From Calamus simplicifolius (Eukaryota > Streptophyta > Magnoliopsida > Arecales > Arecaceae): a stretch of DNA of 64,000 nt. The stretch is taken from NCBI GenBank assembly GCA_900491605.1, contig UESW01003832.1, forward strand, positions 1,504,664-1,568,663, written 5' to 3'. The notes under the pieces are model-generated. The model was not told the origin of the DNA. It did not search any database and saw only the letters and a program-made list of their open reading frames with translations. The position numbers and the translations under genes are program-made. Positions 21,401 through 33,266 of this stretch are shown here, one piece after another (the stretch's first letter is position 1; each line of letters opens with the position of its first letter).

Positions 21401-22140
21401 ACCTCCTCTTCAATGGCTTTTTGCCGTTCTGGGGCGAAGCTTCTCTTCTTCTGCTTAACAGGCCTGTACATCTCGTCCACATTGAGGCGATGGACGAGGA
21501 CCTCGGGGTTAATCCCTGGCATGTCGGAGGCGGTCCAGGCGAAGATGTCCGCATTGCTTTGGAGGAATCTGATCAGCTCGCGACGAGGCTCTCCTCTGAG
21601 TAACGACCCGATCTTATGGTTCGGTCGGGCCGAGCTTCGTCTAGCGGTACTTCTTCCAGTTCTTCCGCCGGCTCCCCTGTTGTTCGGCGAAGTCCTCACG
21701 AGCGTCTAGCCCGTCAACCTCGGGAATCCTGGACTGAAGGCTCGTGACGAAACATTGCCGAGCCATGGCCTGACTTCCCCGAACCACTCCAACTCCTCGC
21801 TCGGTGGGGAACTTCATTGACAGATGTGGGATAGAGACACCGCCTTAAGGGACATCAAGCCGGGCCTGCCGAATATGGCGTTGTATGGGGACCTGAGGTC
21901 GGTCACTAGGAAGTCGTCTGTACAATGGTTACGAGGGGCCAGGTTCCTGCGCGGACCGTCAGGGTGACGATTCCTTCTGGGATGATGACGTCGCCGGTGA
22001 ATCCCATCAGGGTGGAATCCACGGCTCGAAGGTTTTCCATGAGCAATTTCATCCTGGCAAACACACCGAGGTACAAAACGTTTACCGAGCTTCCACTATC
22101 GACCAGGATTCGGCTTACATCATAATTGTTCAAGTTAAGG
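18450..22140 (-). pseudogene. Element B pol: protease, reverse transcriptase, RNase H, integrase
   Basis: On the minus strand, the aspartic protease with ILVDSGSSVNVLY is near 22110-22060. Reverse transcriptase spans about 21560-20960, with FMDAYSGYNQIRM and the catalytic YVDDMLVK. RNase H follows (about 20300-19830; LHVDGSSNAHHSGAGLVL), then integrase with REVHEGICGNHLG, CDACQRH and TDNGKQFDNSKF. The frame is broken by one-base losses near 20887 (the FG of KCAFG), near 19020, near 18825 and just before the original stop at 18450-18452, and between protease and RT. It would have copied the RNA and inserted the DNA. Closest in the window is element A pol. Confidence 0.92.
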
Positions 22141-22278
22141 GATACAACAAGTGCGTCATCGTGGGGAGCTGTATTCCAAGAAGATCATCATCAGAAAAGG
22201 AAAGTTCGCCTGTGCGTGCCTTCTTCGGCACTGGTGCATCACCGTCGCCCCTGGAGCTCGATCCGCCGGCCTCTTCAA

Positions 22279-23818
22279 TCATGTTGATACGGCCAACCAC
22301 GGGCGGATTTGGTGGAGGAGGGAGTTGTGGGAGCTCGGGCTGGCGATCACCTCCTTGTGGCGGCTCAGGTGCTCTTCTGAACTGGTCCAGCCGTCCCGCC
22401 GAATCAGTCTTTCGATTTCATTCTTCAGCTGCCAGCATTCCTCAGTGTCGTGACCGTGCTCCCTATGGTAGCGGCAGTACTTGGCAGGATCTCTTCGGGT
22501 TGGGTTCCCTCGAAGAGGTACTGGTCGGGGAAGCTGGCGTTCTATCTCCATGAGGATTTGCGCCCGGGGCACAGTCAGCGGAGTGTAGCGATCGAATCGC
22601 CTAGGGGGACTCCGGAGCGATTCCTTGGCGGCAGCGGAGGGACTCTTTGGCGGCGAGGTGGACTGGGCCGACGGGCAGGGCGGTGTCCGTCGGGAGCTTT
22701 GGGCTCTTGCTTCTTCCTTGCCTGCTCAGCGCGGGCCACTCTCCGCGACTCCTCGACCCGAGCGTATTTGTCCGCAAGGGCCATCATATCAGACAGACAT
22801 GGGGGGTAGCTGACCTCCATTGCCAAATAGAAGTCGCTCTCCTTTGAAACTCCCCCTGCTAGGGCGGACATAGCCACCTCATGATTAAGGTGGTCCACCT
22901 CCAACATGGCCTTGTTGAAACGGCCAAGATAATTCCTCAAGGACTCCCCCTCTCTTTGCTTGACTTCGGAGAGGGAGTCGGATCTCCGTCGGTGGCGGCG
23001 GCTGCTGACGAACTGGCCAATAAAAAGGTGGCTCAGCTCGTCGAATGAATCAATGGAACCTGGTTTCAAGCGTTGAACCAGGTTCGGGCGGATCCTCTGA
23101 GGGTGGATGGGAAGGCTCGGCAGAGGATTGCATCAGATGCTCCGTGGAACATCATTATTGACCGGAAGCTACTGAGATGGTCATCCGGATCAGTGGAGCC
23201 ATGATAGGGCTCGACGGTTGGCAGCTTAATGTGGGAGGGAATCACTTCCTCCATGATTCCCTTAGAGAAAGGGACGCCCTGCTCTGCTTTGGGCTGGGGC
23301 AGATGGATCTGCTTGGCGGCGTCCAGCTCCTGACGCATTTCTTGGATCTGACGGCGGATCTCCTCCTCACCGGCTAGAGGAGGGGCCGGGCGCGAGAACC
23401 GTAAGGATGGCGTCGAATCATGGTGAGACGTCGCCGGAGAGAGGGAGTGGGCTCACCGAGATCTGGGAAGATCTCTATCGTAACCGGTTCGAGGGACCGG
23501 TTTGTCCCCCCTGGGGCGATGTGGGGGATCCGCTGATTCATGCGGATCAGAGGAGGAGGTTGCCGGCGAAGAAGAAGTCGCCGTTTCTTTCTGGGGATGT
23601 GAAGCAGGAGGAGGTGCAAGACGCTCCTGGACCAGGTGGGTAAGAGCCTGGACTTGCTGGACCAGCGTAGCAAACTGGTCCTGGGTCACCGGTATGGCAG
23701 GCGGCGACGGAGTCTCGACAGGTGGGGGTTGTGGCGCTGTGGCGCCAGTCGGATCAGGCCTCTGGGAGGCGACCTGATCTTGGGCATCGGAGGTTGCTCC
23801 TCTCTTCCGGTTGGCCAT
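22279..23818 (-). pseudogene. Element B gag (capsid and zinc knuckle)
   Basis: The ATG at 23818 gives a Pro/Ala-rich N-terminus (MANRKRGATSDAQDQ). The capsid part contains PSHIKLPTVEPYHGSTDPDDH, DAILCRAFPSTLRGSARTWF and LRNYLGRFNKAMLEVDHL, the retrotransposon gag signature. The zinc-knuckle-like segment YCRYHREHGHDTEECWQLK follows near 22480-22430. Frame changes near 23450, 23070 and 22575 break it into four pieces. Gag packages the element RNA in virus-like particles; this copy cannot make full-length protein. Confidence 0.9.
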
Positions 23819-23888
23819 CAGAGAGGTTCTTCTCCGGATTAAGATCCTTGTCTCCTTTTTTCAAGTTTTGATGGGACTTGAGGCCCTT

Positions 23889-23900
23889 CCTCTACGCCAA
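23889..23900 (-). promoter_or_regulatory. Primer binding site of element B
   Basis: Minus-strand TTGGCGTAGAGG lies two bases inside the 5' LTR; element A has TTGGCGCTAGAGG at 37270-37282 in the same position. The TGGCG start is that of a tRNA 3' end complement. I cannot assign the tRNA with certainty. Confidence 0.6.
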
Positions 23901-23902
23901 TC

Positions 23903-25033
23903 TGTTGCCGCCGGGATCCGTCCTCCGACTCGGGCGCGGTCGATCCTCAGGGAGTGGGGTGCGGCGGACCTGCAAAACAGGAAGCCCACACACGGAGGGA
24001 CGCCGGGGGTGGTCCTTCACGGAAGGCCCTCCGACGCTCAAGTCAGTGAGGAAGGAATCGGCGATCAACCAGACAATGGGGAGGTGGATCTCTCCGGGAG
24101 ACCTCTCCAGGGGGTGGCTAATCGGAGGCTCTAGGAGGGGTAGAGCACCGACGAGCTGCCGGGAGAGAGGAATGACTCCAGAGTTTTTGTGCATCAAGAG
24201 TCGCGTACCTGAGGGAATCTGCCAATCTGACATTTATAGACTGTCACCTGGGGACTTGAGCATCTTCTGGAAGGTACTGAGGTTGTTATGATACGGGGGT
24301 AGACAAAATCAGGCCGTTGTGGGGCCGTTAGAATCCACGCCTGGTTTGTTGAGGGATCGATGGCTGGGAGAGCTTCGTGATGTCTTGGGATCTGGGTGAG
24401 TAGACCTGGGGCGGTTACGATAGGTCTTAGGCCACGTCTTAATATGATTCCCTGCCTAAGGTGCTGCTCGGGTAAGCTTGAGCTCTCCCGCGTCAGGTTC
24501 CGCGGAGGTAGACGTCAGGGCGTGGATCGCTAGGTAGTAGCGGGCTACGAAAGCCCGGAAGAGGCCGAGCTACGGAAGCCCGAAGGGGGCCGAGCCAGGG
24601 AGGCCTGGAGGAGGCCGAGCTAGGGAAGCCCGGAAGAGGCCGAGCTACGGAGGCCCGGAGGAGGCCGAGCTACGGAGGCCTGGAAGAGGCCGAGCTAGGG
24701 AAGCCCGGAGGAGGCCGAGCTAGGGAAGCCCGGAAGAGGCCGAGCTACGGAGGCCCGAAGGAGACCGAGCTAGGGAAGCCCGGAAGAGGCCGAGCTACGG
24801 AGGCCCGGAAGAGACCGAGCTACGGAAGCCCGGAGGAGGCTGAGCTAGGGAAGCCCGGAAGAGGCCGAGCTACGGAGGCCCGGAAGAGGCCGAGCTACGG
24901 AAGCCCAGAGGAGGCCGAGCTACGGAGGCCCGGAAGAGGCCGAGCTAAGGAAGCCAGGAAGGAGACGGCGGGAGGAGGTCAGCCTTAGCCGCCTCGCACG
25001 GATATCAATGCAATAACGATTTTACCCCCAACA
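23903..25033 (-). repeat. 5' LTR of element B
   Basis: It begins TGTTGCCGCCGGGATCC and ends CCCCCAACA, matching 7532-9842 minus its insertion. It includes the 25-base array at 24540-24957. Confidence 0.94.
24540..24957. repeat. 25-base tandem array in B 5' LTR
   Basis: About 17 units of the same GAGGCCGAGCTACGG-type repeat as 8166-8645. The count differs from that in the other LTR. Confidence 0.9.
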
Positions 25034-26417
25034 AGTTCTAAGAAGTCTTTGCAATTCTTTTACAATCTTTCCCATCCCTTCACTTTGAGTCCTAACAAAT
25101 TCTTTTAATCTTTTGTCAACAAATGCACATGCAGTCATAATCTTGTCTTGAAGCTCAGCATTGCATTTGCAATATGTTTCTGAGTCTCCACCAATATCCT
25201 TAAGCTCTTCAAATATGTTCTTGAGATCATTCTTCAAGGATTCAGCAGAGGAACCAAGGGTAGACTCAATCAATCTAATGCGATCATCCAAAGAGTAAAG
25301 GGTTTCCTTCAAATTCATAAATTTGCTATCAAACTCTGTCTTCATTTCTTCTTTTTGAGCAGCAAATAAGCTTTTGAGTTGCTCTAACTGAATGTCTGAA
25401 AATCCAACAGATGACATAGGTGGTGGTACGGAACTGGAGCAGGAGCAAGAGCAGGAGGTGGTGAAGACCTGCTAGGCTCTGGTGAAGGATGCGTCGCTGA
25501 TGGACCAACCTCAAAGGGTGCAAAAGATCTAATCTCAGTGGCTCTCTCATCCAGATGACCCTTTCTCTCTCATTGACCATTAACTTTTACAAAGCCCATC
25601 CGATGCACAGTAGCCAAGCTATAGTAATCAGTGTATCTAAGGTTCTTTGAAGGCTCATTATCAGAAATTATAATACCTTGACTTCTAAATACCATAGTCA
25701 AAATCATACCATAGGGCAGAGAGGATCTCCTTTTGCCCCCAGCCTCAGCCATATAGAAAATCATCATCCCAGCAAGGTTAATAGGCTGACCTATCAGAAC
25801 ACTGTCCATAACAATAATGTCTCGCTCCGAGACATACTCAAATCGACCAGTCTTAGGGAATAAAATCCTACTGCATATGTTGTGAAGTAATCTAAGCTCC
25901 AAGGGCAACTGATTAGCCCTAATTTCTTCAAATCAGATACTTCTCTTTCTAACATTCTTGATAATGCATCAGACCTCTCACTATGAATGTCAGCAACTAA
26001 TCCAGTGATAGGGATGCTCAGAAGACGACCTAAACTCTAAAAGGTAAGGTGAACTCTTTTCCCTCTAACAGAACTGATAATCCCACCGTCTCCTCTTGAT
26101 AAATTGAAATAGAATTCCTTAACAAGGGCCGGATAAGTGGGAACATCCAACGAGCAAACCTTGTCCCAGCCTAGCTCTTTGATTTCTCTTCCAATCGAAA
26201 ACCCCTCGGACTCAAAGAAATCAAAATCAACCTTTCTACCCATAGTAATAACTCTCCCGGCTAAAGTGTCTGCCTGAGGAGATGAGGGACCAGGATTATC
26301 TGAATGGGTCGAGGAAGAATCGTTGCTTGGAGATGGCTCGCGGACGGGACGCCGTGTCGTATGCTTCCCGGTGGTTATGGGAGCTCCAAGAACCTATCCT
26401 CTCCGCTTAGGAGCCAT
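25022..26417 (-). pseudogene. ORF2 of element C (post-pol protein with plant transposon domain and coiled coil)
   Basis: The minus-strand start ATG (26415-26417) gives MAPKRRG, a TAG, then VLGAPITTGKHTTRRPVREP and a Ser-rich linker. Next is a conserved globular part: KVDFDFFESEGF, YPALVKEFYFNL, then LGRLLSIPITG, IMVDSVLIGQPINLA-like and YTDYYSLATVHRMGF. This resembles the 'putative plant transposon protein' domain often found as an extra ORF in plant elements. A Pro-rich linker and a coiled coil (25417-25040; IQLEQLKSLFAAQKEEM) follow. Frameshifts occur near 26040, 25925, 25565 and 25430. Element B inserted just before its end; the original TGA is at 7518-7520. In Sireviruses this slot holds the env-like ORF; I see no clear transmembrane segment here. 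Confidence 0.7.
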
Positions 26418-26504
26418 AGAAATCTGTTCGATTTGAGGAGAACTTGGCTTGGGAGGGTTTTGAGAGAGTTTGGAGAGGGATTGGAAACAATAAAAATGAT
26501 GGAG

Positions 26505-26710
26505 GTGTCGACTCTGCCCTAATAAAGTCAACTTAGGACTACCAGGTGTCGACTCCCGCAAAGTCGGGTGTCGACTCCAAATCGCTAATATAGTTAGCGC
26601 TCGAACTAGAGTCGGCTCCACTTATACGGGTGTCGGCTCCAAGGTCAAGGACTGAGAGCGACACAGGAGAGGTGTCGACTCCTCAAATTGAGGTGTCGAC
26701 TCCACTAACA
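26505..26710 (-). promoter_or_regulatory. LTR-type repeat cluster upstream of ORF2 in element C
   Basis: About eight copies of GGTGTCGACTCC or GAGTCGGCTCC cores, the same motif family as in the C LTRs, lie 90-290 bases upstream of the ORF2 ATG. Between cluster and ATG is a C-rich stretch resembling a plant 5' UTR. The position suggests an internal promoter for ORF2. No TATA box is obvious. Confidence 0.5.
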
Positions 26711-26934
26711 GTTTCAGAGAAAAATAGATGAGTTTCAAAAATCCGAAACTTGTCGAAATAGGGTGAATAAATTTTTGAAAAAATCTTTGGAATATGAAGA
26801 GTCAAATTGCATGAATGACTAGATAAATTGTCCTTAAAAATTATGAAAGGAATTTCAAGAAAATAGAAATCTAGATAGTCATTCCTTAAGGGTTTCAAAA
26901 TCATTCCAAAGGGTCACAAATCCCTAATTCACCT

Positions 26935-29900
26935 CTAAGATAACAAAATCTCTCTTCACTCAAGGGTTTTGTAAATATGTCAGCTAATTGTTCTTTAGTA
27001 TTAACATAATCAAGGCAAATTTCATTATTAGCTACATGTTCTCTTATAAAGTGATATCTAATTTCAATGTGTTTGGTTCTTGAATATTGAATAGGATTTT
27101 TAGTTAAATTTATTGCACTTGTATTATCACATCTATTAGGAGTTTTATTAAGTGTTATGCCATAATCTTTAAGTTGTCGCTTAATCTAAAGGATTTGAGC
27201 ACAGCAACTTCCAGCTGCAACATATTCTGCTTCAGCAGTTGATAATGCAACCAATTTTGCTTTTTGCTAAACCAAGAGATTAAGTTACTTCCTAAGAATT
27301 GATATGCACCACATGTACTTTTTTATCTAATTTTCATCCAGTATAGTCAGAATCAGAATATGCAATTAAGTTTAATGAGTCTCTAGAATACCATAATCCA
27401 ACATTTTTAGTTCCACTTAGATATCTTAAGATTCTTTTCACTGCAATTAAGTAAGATTCTTTAGGTTCAGATTGAAATCTAGCACATAGACAAACATCAA
27501 ACATGATATCTGGTCTACTTGCAGTTAAGTAAAGTAGAGATCCGATCATACCTCTGTAGTACTTTTGATCTACTTTCTTACCATCTTCATCTTTATCTAA
27601 TTTGCATGAAGGACTCATAGGTGTTCCAAGGGGTTTGATTGACTCCATTCCAAACTTCTTAAGAAGTTCCTTTGTGTATTTTGCTTGGTTGATGAAAATC
27701 CCCTCTTTGCTTTGCTTGATTTGAAGTCCTAGGAAGAAGTTGAGTTCTCCCATCATGCTCATTTCGAATTCACCCTGTATTAACTTAGCAAATTCTTGAC
27801 ACAAGAGATTGTTAGTAGCACCGAATACAATATCATCAACATATATTTGTACTACTAATATATCTTTGTCTTTTCTTTTCAAAAATAGTGTTTTATCAAC
27901 ATTTCCTCTAGTAAAATCATTTTCAATCAGAAATTTGCTTAATCTATCATACCAAGCTCTAGGTGCTTGTTTTAAACCATATAGTGCTTTGTGCAATTTA
28001 AAAATATGATTTGGAAATTCATGATCTTTAAAACCAGATGGTTGTTCAACAAAAACTTTCTCATTTATAAATCCAATTAAAAATGCACTTTTAACATCCA
28101 TTTGAAATAAATTGATATGCATATGATATGCAAATGCGAGTAATAATCTAATTGCTTCTAATCTAGCTACAGGTGCAAAAGTTTCATCAAAATCAATTCC
28201 TTCTTCTTGATTATATCCTTTTGCAACTAATCTAGCTTTGTTTCTAATTACTATGCCATTTTCATCTAATTTGTTTCTAAATACCCATTTTGATCCTATA
28301 ACAGAATGATCTTTAGGTCTATCTACAAGGGTCCAGACATTATTTCTAGTGAATTGATTTAATTCCTCTTGCATAGCCAACATCCAATTATTATCTTTTT
28401 CAGCCTCTTCAATGGTTTTAGGTTCAATTTGAGATACAAATGCAAGATGATTATTGATGTTTCTCATTGATGATCTAATTCTTACTCCTTGAGATGGATC
28501 ACCTATAATTAATTCTTTTGGATGACCATAGGCATATCTCCAATCTCTAGGAAGATCTACATCATTATGATTTGCATCAACAACATCAACACTAGGAGAA
28601 TCATCATCTTTAGCTCCTTGTTCATGATCTGAAGATACATCTATATTCAATTTTTCAATATCCCTTTCTAATATGTTTGTATCTTCCTCATCATCAATTT
28701 TTCCTGAACTCGATGCTAAAAATTCATCAAAAACTACATGAATGGATTCTTCTACAATTAAGTTTCTTTTGTTAAACACTATGTAGGCTTTGCTAGATGT
28801 TGAATATCCTAAGAATATACCTTCATCTGATTTTGCATCAAATTTTCTAGATTATCTTTACCATTATTATGAATAAAACATTTACAACCAAATGCATGAA
28901 AATAACTAATGTTTGGTTTTCTATTGTTCTATAGTTCATAAGGAGTTTTCTTAAGGATTGGCCTAATTAAGGCTCTATTAAGAATGTAACATGCCGTGTT
29001 TATAGCTTCCGCCCAAAAGTACTTTGGTAGGTTGCTTTCACATAGCATGGTACGGGCAATGTCTTCTAAAGTTCTATTTTTTCTTTCTACAACTCCATTT
29101 TGTTGTGGTGTTCTAGATGCAGAGAAATTATGATGGATGCCATTTTCAATGCAAAAGTTTTTAAATAAATAATTTTCGAATTCAGTGCCATGATCACTTC
29201 TAAGAGACACTATGGTGTTGTTTTTCTCATTTGTGACCTTCTTGAAGAATTTCAAAAATATTGGAAAGGTCTCATCCTTATGAGCTAAAAATAATACACA
29301 AGTGTATCTAGAATAATCATCTACAATCATAAGACCATATTTCTTTCCTCCTATACTAGTGGTTCTAGTAGGTCCAAATAGATCCATGTGAAGTAGTTCA
29401 AGTGGCCTAGAAGTGGAAACAATGTTTTTAGTTTTAAAAGAGTTTCTAGTTTGTTTTCCAAACTGACAAGCATCACAGATTTATTATTTTCAAAATCTAG
29501 TTGTGGAAGGCCTTTTACTAAATCCATTATAATTAATTTTGAAATTAGGTGTGTGCTTGCATGACCTAATCTACGATGCTATAACCATCCAATCTCATTC
29601 ATATTAGCATTATTAGCAACTAAGCAATGATTACTAGTAGACAAATTGTCTAAATCAATCAAGTTCACATTGTCATTTCTATGTCCAATAAATACAATGC
29701 TATTATCAATGGGATTAGAAACAATGCAAATAGAAGCTTCAAATGATACTTTGAAACCTTTATCACACAATTGGCTAATACTAATCAGATTATGCTTTAA
29801 ACCATTAACATATAATACATTTTCAATAAATGTGGAGGGAGTTATTTGAATTTTACCAAATCCCATGATCTGGCCTTTGCCATTATCACCAAACATAACA

Positions 29901-30025
29901 ACTCCTCCCTTTTTGCTTTCAAGGGTGATGAATTGATCCTTGTCACCCATCATGTGTCTTGAGCAGCCACTATCGAGATACCACTTTTGCTTTGATCTTT
30001 TGGCCGCAAGACACTCCTGCAAAAA
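26935..30025 (-). pseudogene. Element C pol: protease, integrase, RT, RNase H (copia order)
   Basis: On the minus strand: protease with WYLDSGCSRHMMGD (about 29990), the integrase core (29387-28929; LRSDHGTEFEN, TPQQNGVVERKNRTL), reverse transcriptase (28779-27330; QMDVKSAFLIGFINEKVF, catalytic YVDDIVFGA, FFLGLQIKQ) and the RNase H start (YSDSDYTG at about 27350), decaying by 26935. The RT piece is a 481-residue open frame. Stops interrupt the pre-integrase part (29580-29390), the integrase-RT linker (28930-28780) and RNase H. The integrase-before-RT order is diagnostic of Ty1/copia. Confidence 0.93.
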
Positions 30026-30129
30026 TGATCAAGTCTTATATTTAGGTACCCAAGCCTTCTTGGGTCCTTCATGGTTAGTAGCAAAAAAGATTGTTCCTTT
30101 TGAAACCCATATTTTCCTTCCTTTAACAA

Positions 30130-31716
30130 TTAATTTCTTGTTACTATTTCTTGCATTACATTCATAGGATTATGGCCTTTCTTTTTGCAATAATAACATA
30201 AAACTTCATTTTTATCCTGTTCTTTTCTAAAGAAGTTTTTGACATACTTTTGTTTTATGTTAAGCCTATAACCTAATCCAGCCTTATCAAATATAGCTCT
30301 TTGATTGCTCAATAATAAATTAAGTTTTTCAGAACTATATGTAAATGTATCAACTATATTTTTATATTTATCAACTTCCTTCTTTAATCTATCATTTTCA
30401 TTGGAGATTGATCCTTTTTCTTCAATCAAAGCTTTATTTTCTGATTTTAATTTTTCAACCTCATAAGTAAGATTATCTTTTAAATCCTTAACTTTAACTT
30501 CTAGTGTTAAATCATTTTTCTCTTTACATAGATTTAAGTTTTCATTTTTCAAAAACTTATTTTTCTTTTTCAAAATTTTAAAATCATTGACTAATTCATT
30601 GAAAGCCTCATATAATTCATCAAATGTAAATTCATCATTGAGGGTTTTGGTACTTACTTCGTTGTCGTTGTTTGCTATAAAGCAAATGTTGGCAACTTCC
30701 TTTTGTTCCTCCTCGGAAGAGGATTCTTTAATATTACTCCATGTTGCAACATAAGCCTTCTTCTTCTTGTAGACTTTCTTCAATTGAGGACAGTCATATC
30801 TGAAATGTCCCGGTTTCTTGCACTCATAACATATTAAGGGCTCTTTTTCTTTTTCTTTATCCTTCTCTTTCTCTTTTTCTCCTTTCATTTTTGTTCCAGA
30901 CTTTTTCTTATGGAAGGGTCTCCTTCTTTGCATGAAATTTTTAAATTTTCTAGCAAAGAGTGCAGTCTCCTCATCATCATCACCATCACTGCAGCTTTCC
31001 TCACTCTCTGCAGCCTTGAGAGCAATTATTTTCTTCTTCTTGACTTCCTCCTCTTGATGTTGCTTCATAGTCAGCTCATGAGTCATCAAGGATCCAAGTA
31101 GTTCCTCCAAAGGTAAAACGTTTAAGTCCTTAGCTTCTTGGATTGCAGTCACCTTTGCTTCCCATGATCTTGAAAGTGACCTAAGAATTTTACGCACAAG
31201 TTCAGAATTAGTATAAATCTTACCAAGACTTTTCAAGCCATTAACAATATCAGTGAATATTGTATACATGCATGTAATTGTTTCAGTTTGTTCCATGCTA
31301 AATAGTTCATATTTATGCACCAAAATATTAATTTTTGATTCTTTAACTTAATTTGTACCCTCATGGGTAACCTCTAATCTATCTCAAATTTCTTTTGCGG
31401 AATTACATGTAGAAATTCGATTAAATTCACTAGCATCCAATGAACAATACAAAACATTCATGGCTTTAGCGTTGAGCTGAGCCAACTTCTTATCATGTTC
31501 ATCCCATTTCGTTTTCGGTTTAGGAATCACCATGTTGTCTACTCTAGTTGTGGGTGTGTGTGGACCATTAACTATGATTCCCCATAAGTCATAGTCAAGT
31601 GCTTGAATAAAGATCTTCATCCTAGCTTTCCAATAACTATAATTAGTTCTATTAAACAAAGGAGGTCGATTAATGGATTGACCTTCTAAATAAGATGAAC
31701 TAGCTTGAGCTGCCAT
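30130..31716 (-). pseudogene. Element C gag
   Basis: The minus-strand ATG at 31716 gives MAAQASSSYLEGQSINRPPL and a UBN2/DUF4219-type copia gag (NYSYWKARMKIFIQALDYDLW). A stop follows KEI at about 31382 and another lies near 31350; then an open stretch of 397 residues begins at 31323. It has the CCHC zinc knuckle CYECKKPGHFRYDC (about 30820) and a long Lys/Glu-rich coiled coil (residues about 230-350). A second, incomplete knuckle (CYYCKKKGHNPMNVM) is at about 30200-30155. Gag binds and packages RNA; two nonsense codons disable it. Confidence 0.9.
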
Positions 31717-31763
31717 TTGGATCTTTAGCTCTTGATCATTAGACCAAAATCAAATGAGCACTT

Positions 31764-31775
31764 GCTCTGATACCA
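31764..31775 (-). promoter_or_regulatory. Primer binding site of element C (initiator tRNA-Met)
   Basis: Minus-strand TGGTATCAGAGC two bases inside the 5' LTR is the classic plant copia site complementary to the 3' end of initiator tRNA-Met. It fixes strand and LTR edge. Confidence 0.9.
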
Positions 31776-31777
31776 AT

Positions 31778-33266
31778 TGTTGGCCTAGATGGCAACCCAA
31801 GAGGGGGGGGGGTGAATTGGGTTCTTAAAAAATTTAATCTTTTAAAATGATTAGCTTTGGAATAAACAAGATTAAGTGCAAGGTAAGTATTAACCACAAA
31901 CAAAGAGAGAGAGAGAGATTCAAAACACGGCAAACACAAAGATTTTATAGTGGTTCGGTGTATCCAACACCTACGTCCACTCCCAAGTACTACTTGGGTC
32001 CACACTATAATCTATTAGATTACAGCCGAGTTGTTTTACAAGCTCACAACTCAAAACTTGTTTCCCACGGGATCACAACGAACCCAGCTAGTTTTCCCGG
32101 GCTCACCAGCACAAAACCCAAACCTTAAGCTAATCTAGCTTGACCCGAGGTATACTACCTCCACTAATTCAATCCCCCTGATTGAACTAGCAAGAACAAA
32201 TGAGAATAGAGTTTACAATAACAAACAGCTCCTCAAATGAGCAAATATTCAATGTAAATAAACAAGGTTAGAAAAGCCTGTTTGAAGCAGAGTTGATTTG
32301 AGCTTTTCTTCTTTTCCTCTTCTCCCTTGAGATGTTGAATCGGGCCTCAGCTTGGATTCTTCACAAAGATTTGCAGATGAGAAGTTGGAAAAAATAGGGT
32401 TTTTGGCTCTCTTTTTCTTCTTTTGGAAAATCCTCTGAATTTAAACTTTGAATGCCTTTGATTTCTCTTTGAGCTTTCTGGAGTTGATGGATTTGAACTT
32501 TGATTCTTTCCTCTAAATTTCTTGCTCAAGACTTCTTGGATTTTTCAATTTGATTTTTCTCTATTTTTTGTCTCTCTTTTTCAAACGAACGGGCTCCTCT
32601 TTTATAGATTCTTTTTAATCCAGGATTAGGTGAAAAACTAGCCATTATTTCTGTCCTTGGATTCCTCCTACATACAAAAAAGTATCCGTTAGAGATTAGG
32701 TGAGAAAATATTACCGTTGGAGGCCGTTCTGATATTTTGAAAATCCGTTCCTGACAGGTTGGAGTCGGCTCCAACTTTTCAGGTGTCGGCTCCAAGTCGT
32801 GTATCCAAAAATAGAAAGTAAAAGTTCGTTGAGGAGTCGGCTCCGGAAAAGGTAAGTGTCAGCTCACTGCATTCAGGTGTCGGCTCCAGAAAACTGTAAG
32901 TGTCGGCTCTAGGGTAGTCCAAAAACATGCTTTCTGTTCCCACATTGGAGTTGGCTCCAGACACTGTAAGTGTCGACTCTGAAACTCTGGGTGTCGGCTC
33001 TGAAACACTGGGTGTCGGCTCCAGACCGTGCCAAAAATCAGAAAAGCATTTGATCGACCATGGGGTCGGCTCTAGACTTTTTAGGTGTCGACTTCAGGCT
33101 CTGAATTTTGAAACATACCTTTAACATTTGATTCAAAACACATTTCTTTATACCTTTTGATTAATCAAATATTTTTAAGCCCTAAAACACTTGTTAAATT
33201 TATTAGTAACAAAATGAATATACTCATATCTTTTATTAATCATCAAAATCAATAATTGGGTCAACA
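31778..33266 (-). repeat. 5' LTR of element C
   Basis: Begins TGTTGGCCTAGATGGC and ends GGGTCAACA on the plus strand; 1489 bases. The motif cluster at 32760-33090 matches that in the 3' LTR. The near-identity of the two LTRs suggests a fairly recent insertion, although it predates B. Confidence 0.93.

Larger units (their letters stand above)
7532..25033 (-). mobile_element. Element B: Tat-like Ty3/gypsy LTR retrotransposon nested in element C
   Basis: Flanked by a perfect AGTTC duplication (7527-7531 and 25034-25038). The 5' LTR is 23903-25033 and the 3' LTR 7532-9842 (itself interrupted). Minus-strand gag and pol occupy 18450-23818. The 8.6 kb between the pol stop and the 3' LTR carries two antisense genes and four tandem arrays, as in plant Tat-lineage elements. 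The two LTRs differ at few positions apart from repeat number, so B is the younger of the two Tat copies. Gag and pol nevertheless contain several frameshifts. Confidence 0.93.
5429..33266 (-). mobile_element. Element C: Sirevirus-like Ty1/copia retrotransposon, split by element B
   Basis: Both LTRs are present (5' LTR 31778-33266, 3' LTR 5429-6922), with a tRNA-iMet primer site next to the 5' LTR and purine tracts next to the 3' LTR. Target duplication: CTCTT at 33267-33271 and CACTT at 5424-5428 (one mutation). Joining the flanks restores the RNase H reading of element A. Without element B and its duplication, C is about 10.3 kb. Gag, protease, integrase, RT, RNase H order, an extra ORF after pol, and multiple polypurine tracts point to the Sirevirus lineage. 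The copy is dead from stops and frameshifts. Confidence 0.92.

Noticed and set aside
25678..26522. Plus-strand short ORFs opposite ORF2 of C
   Set aside because: Shadows of the minus-strand gene; no start context or motif.
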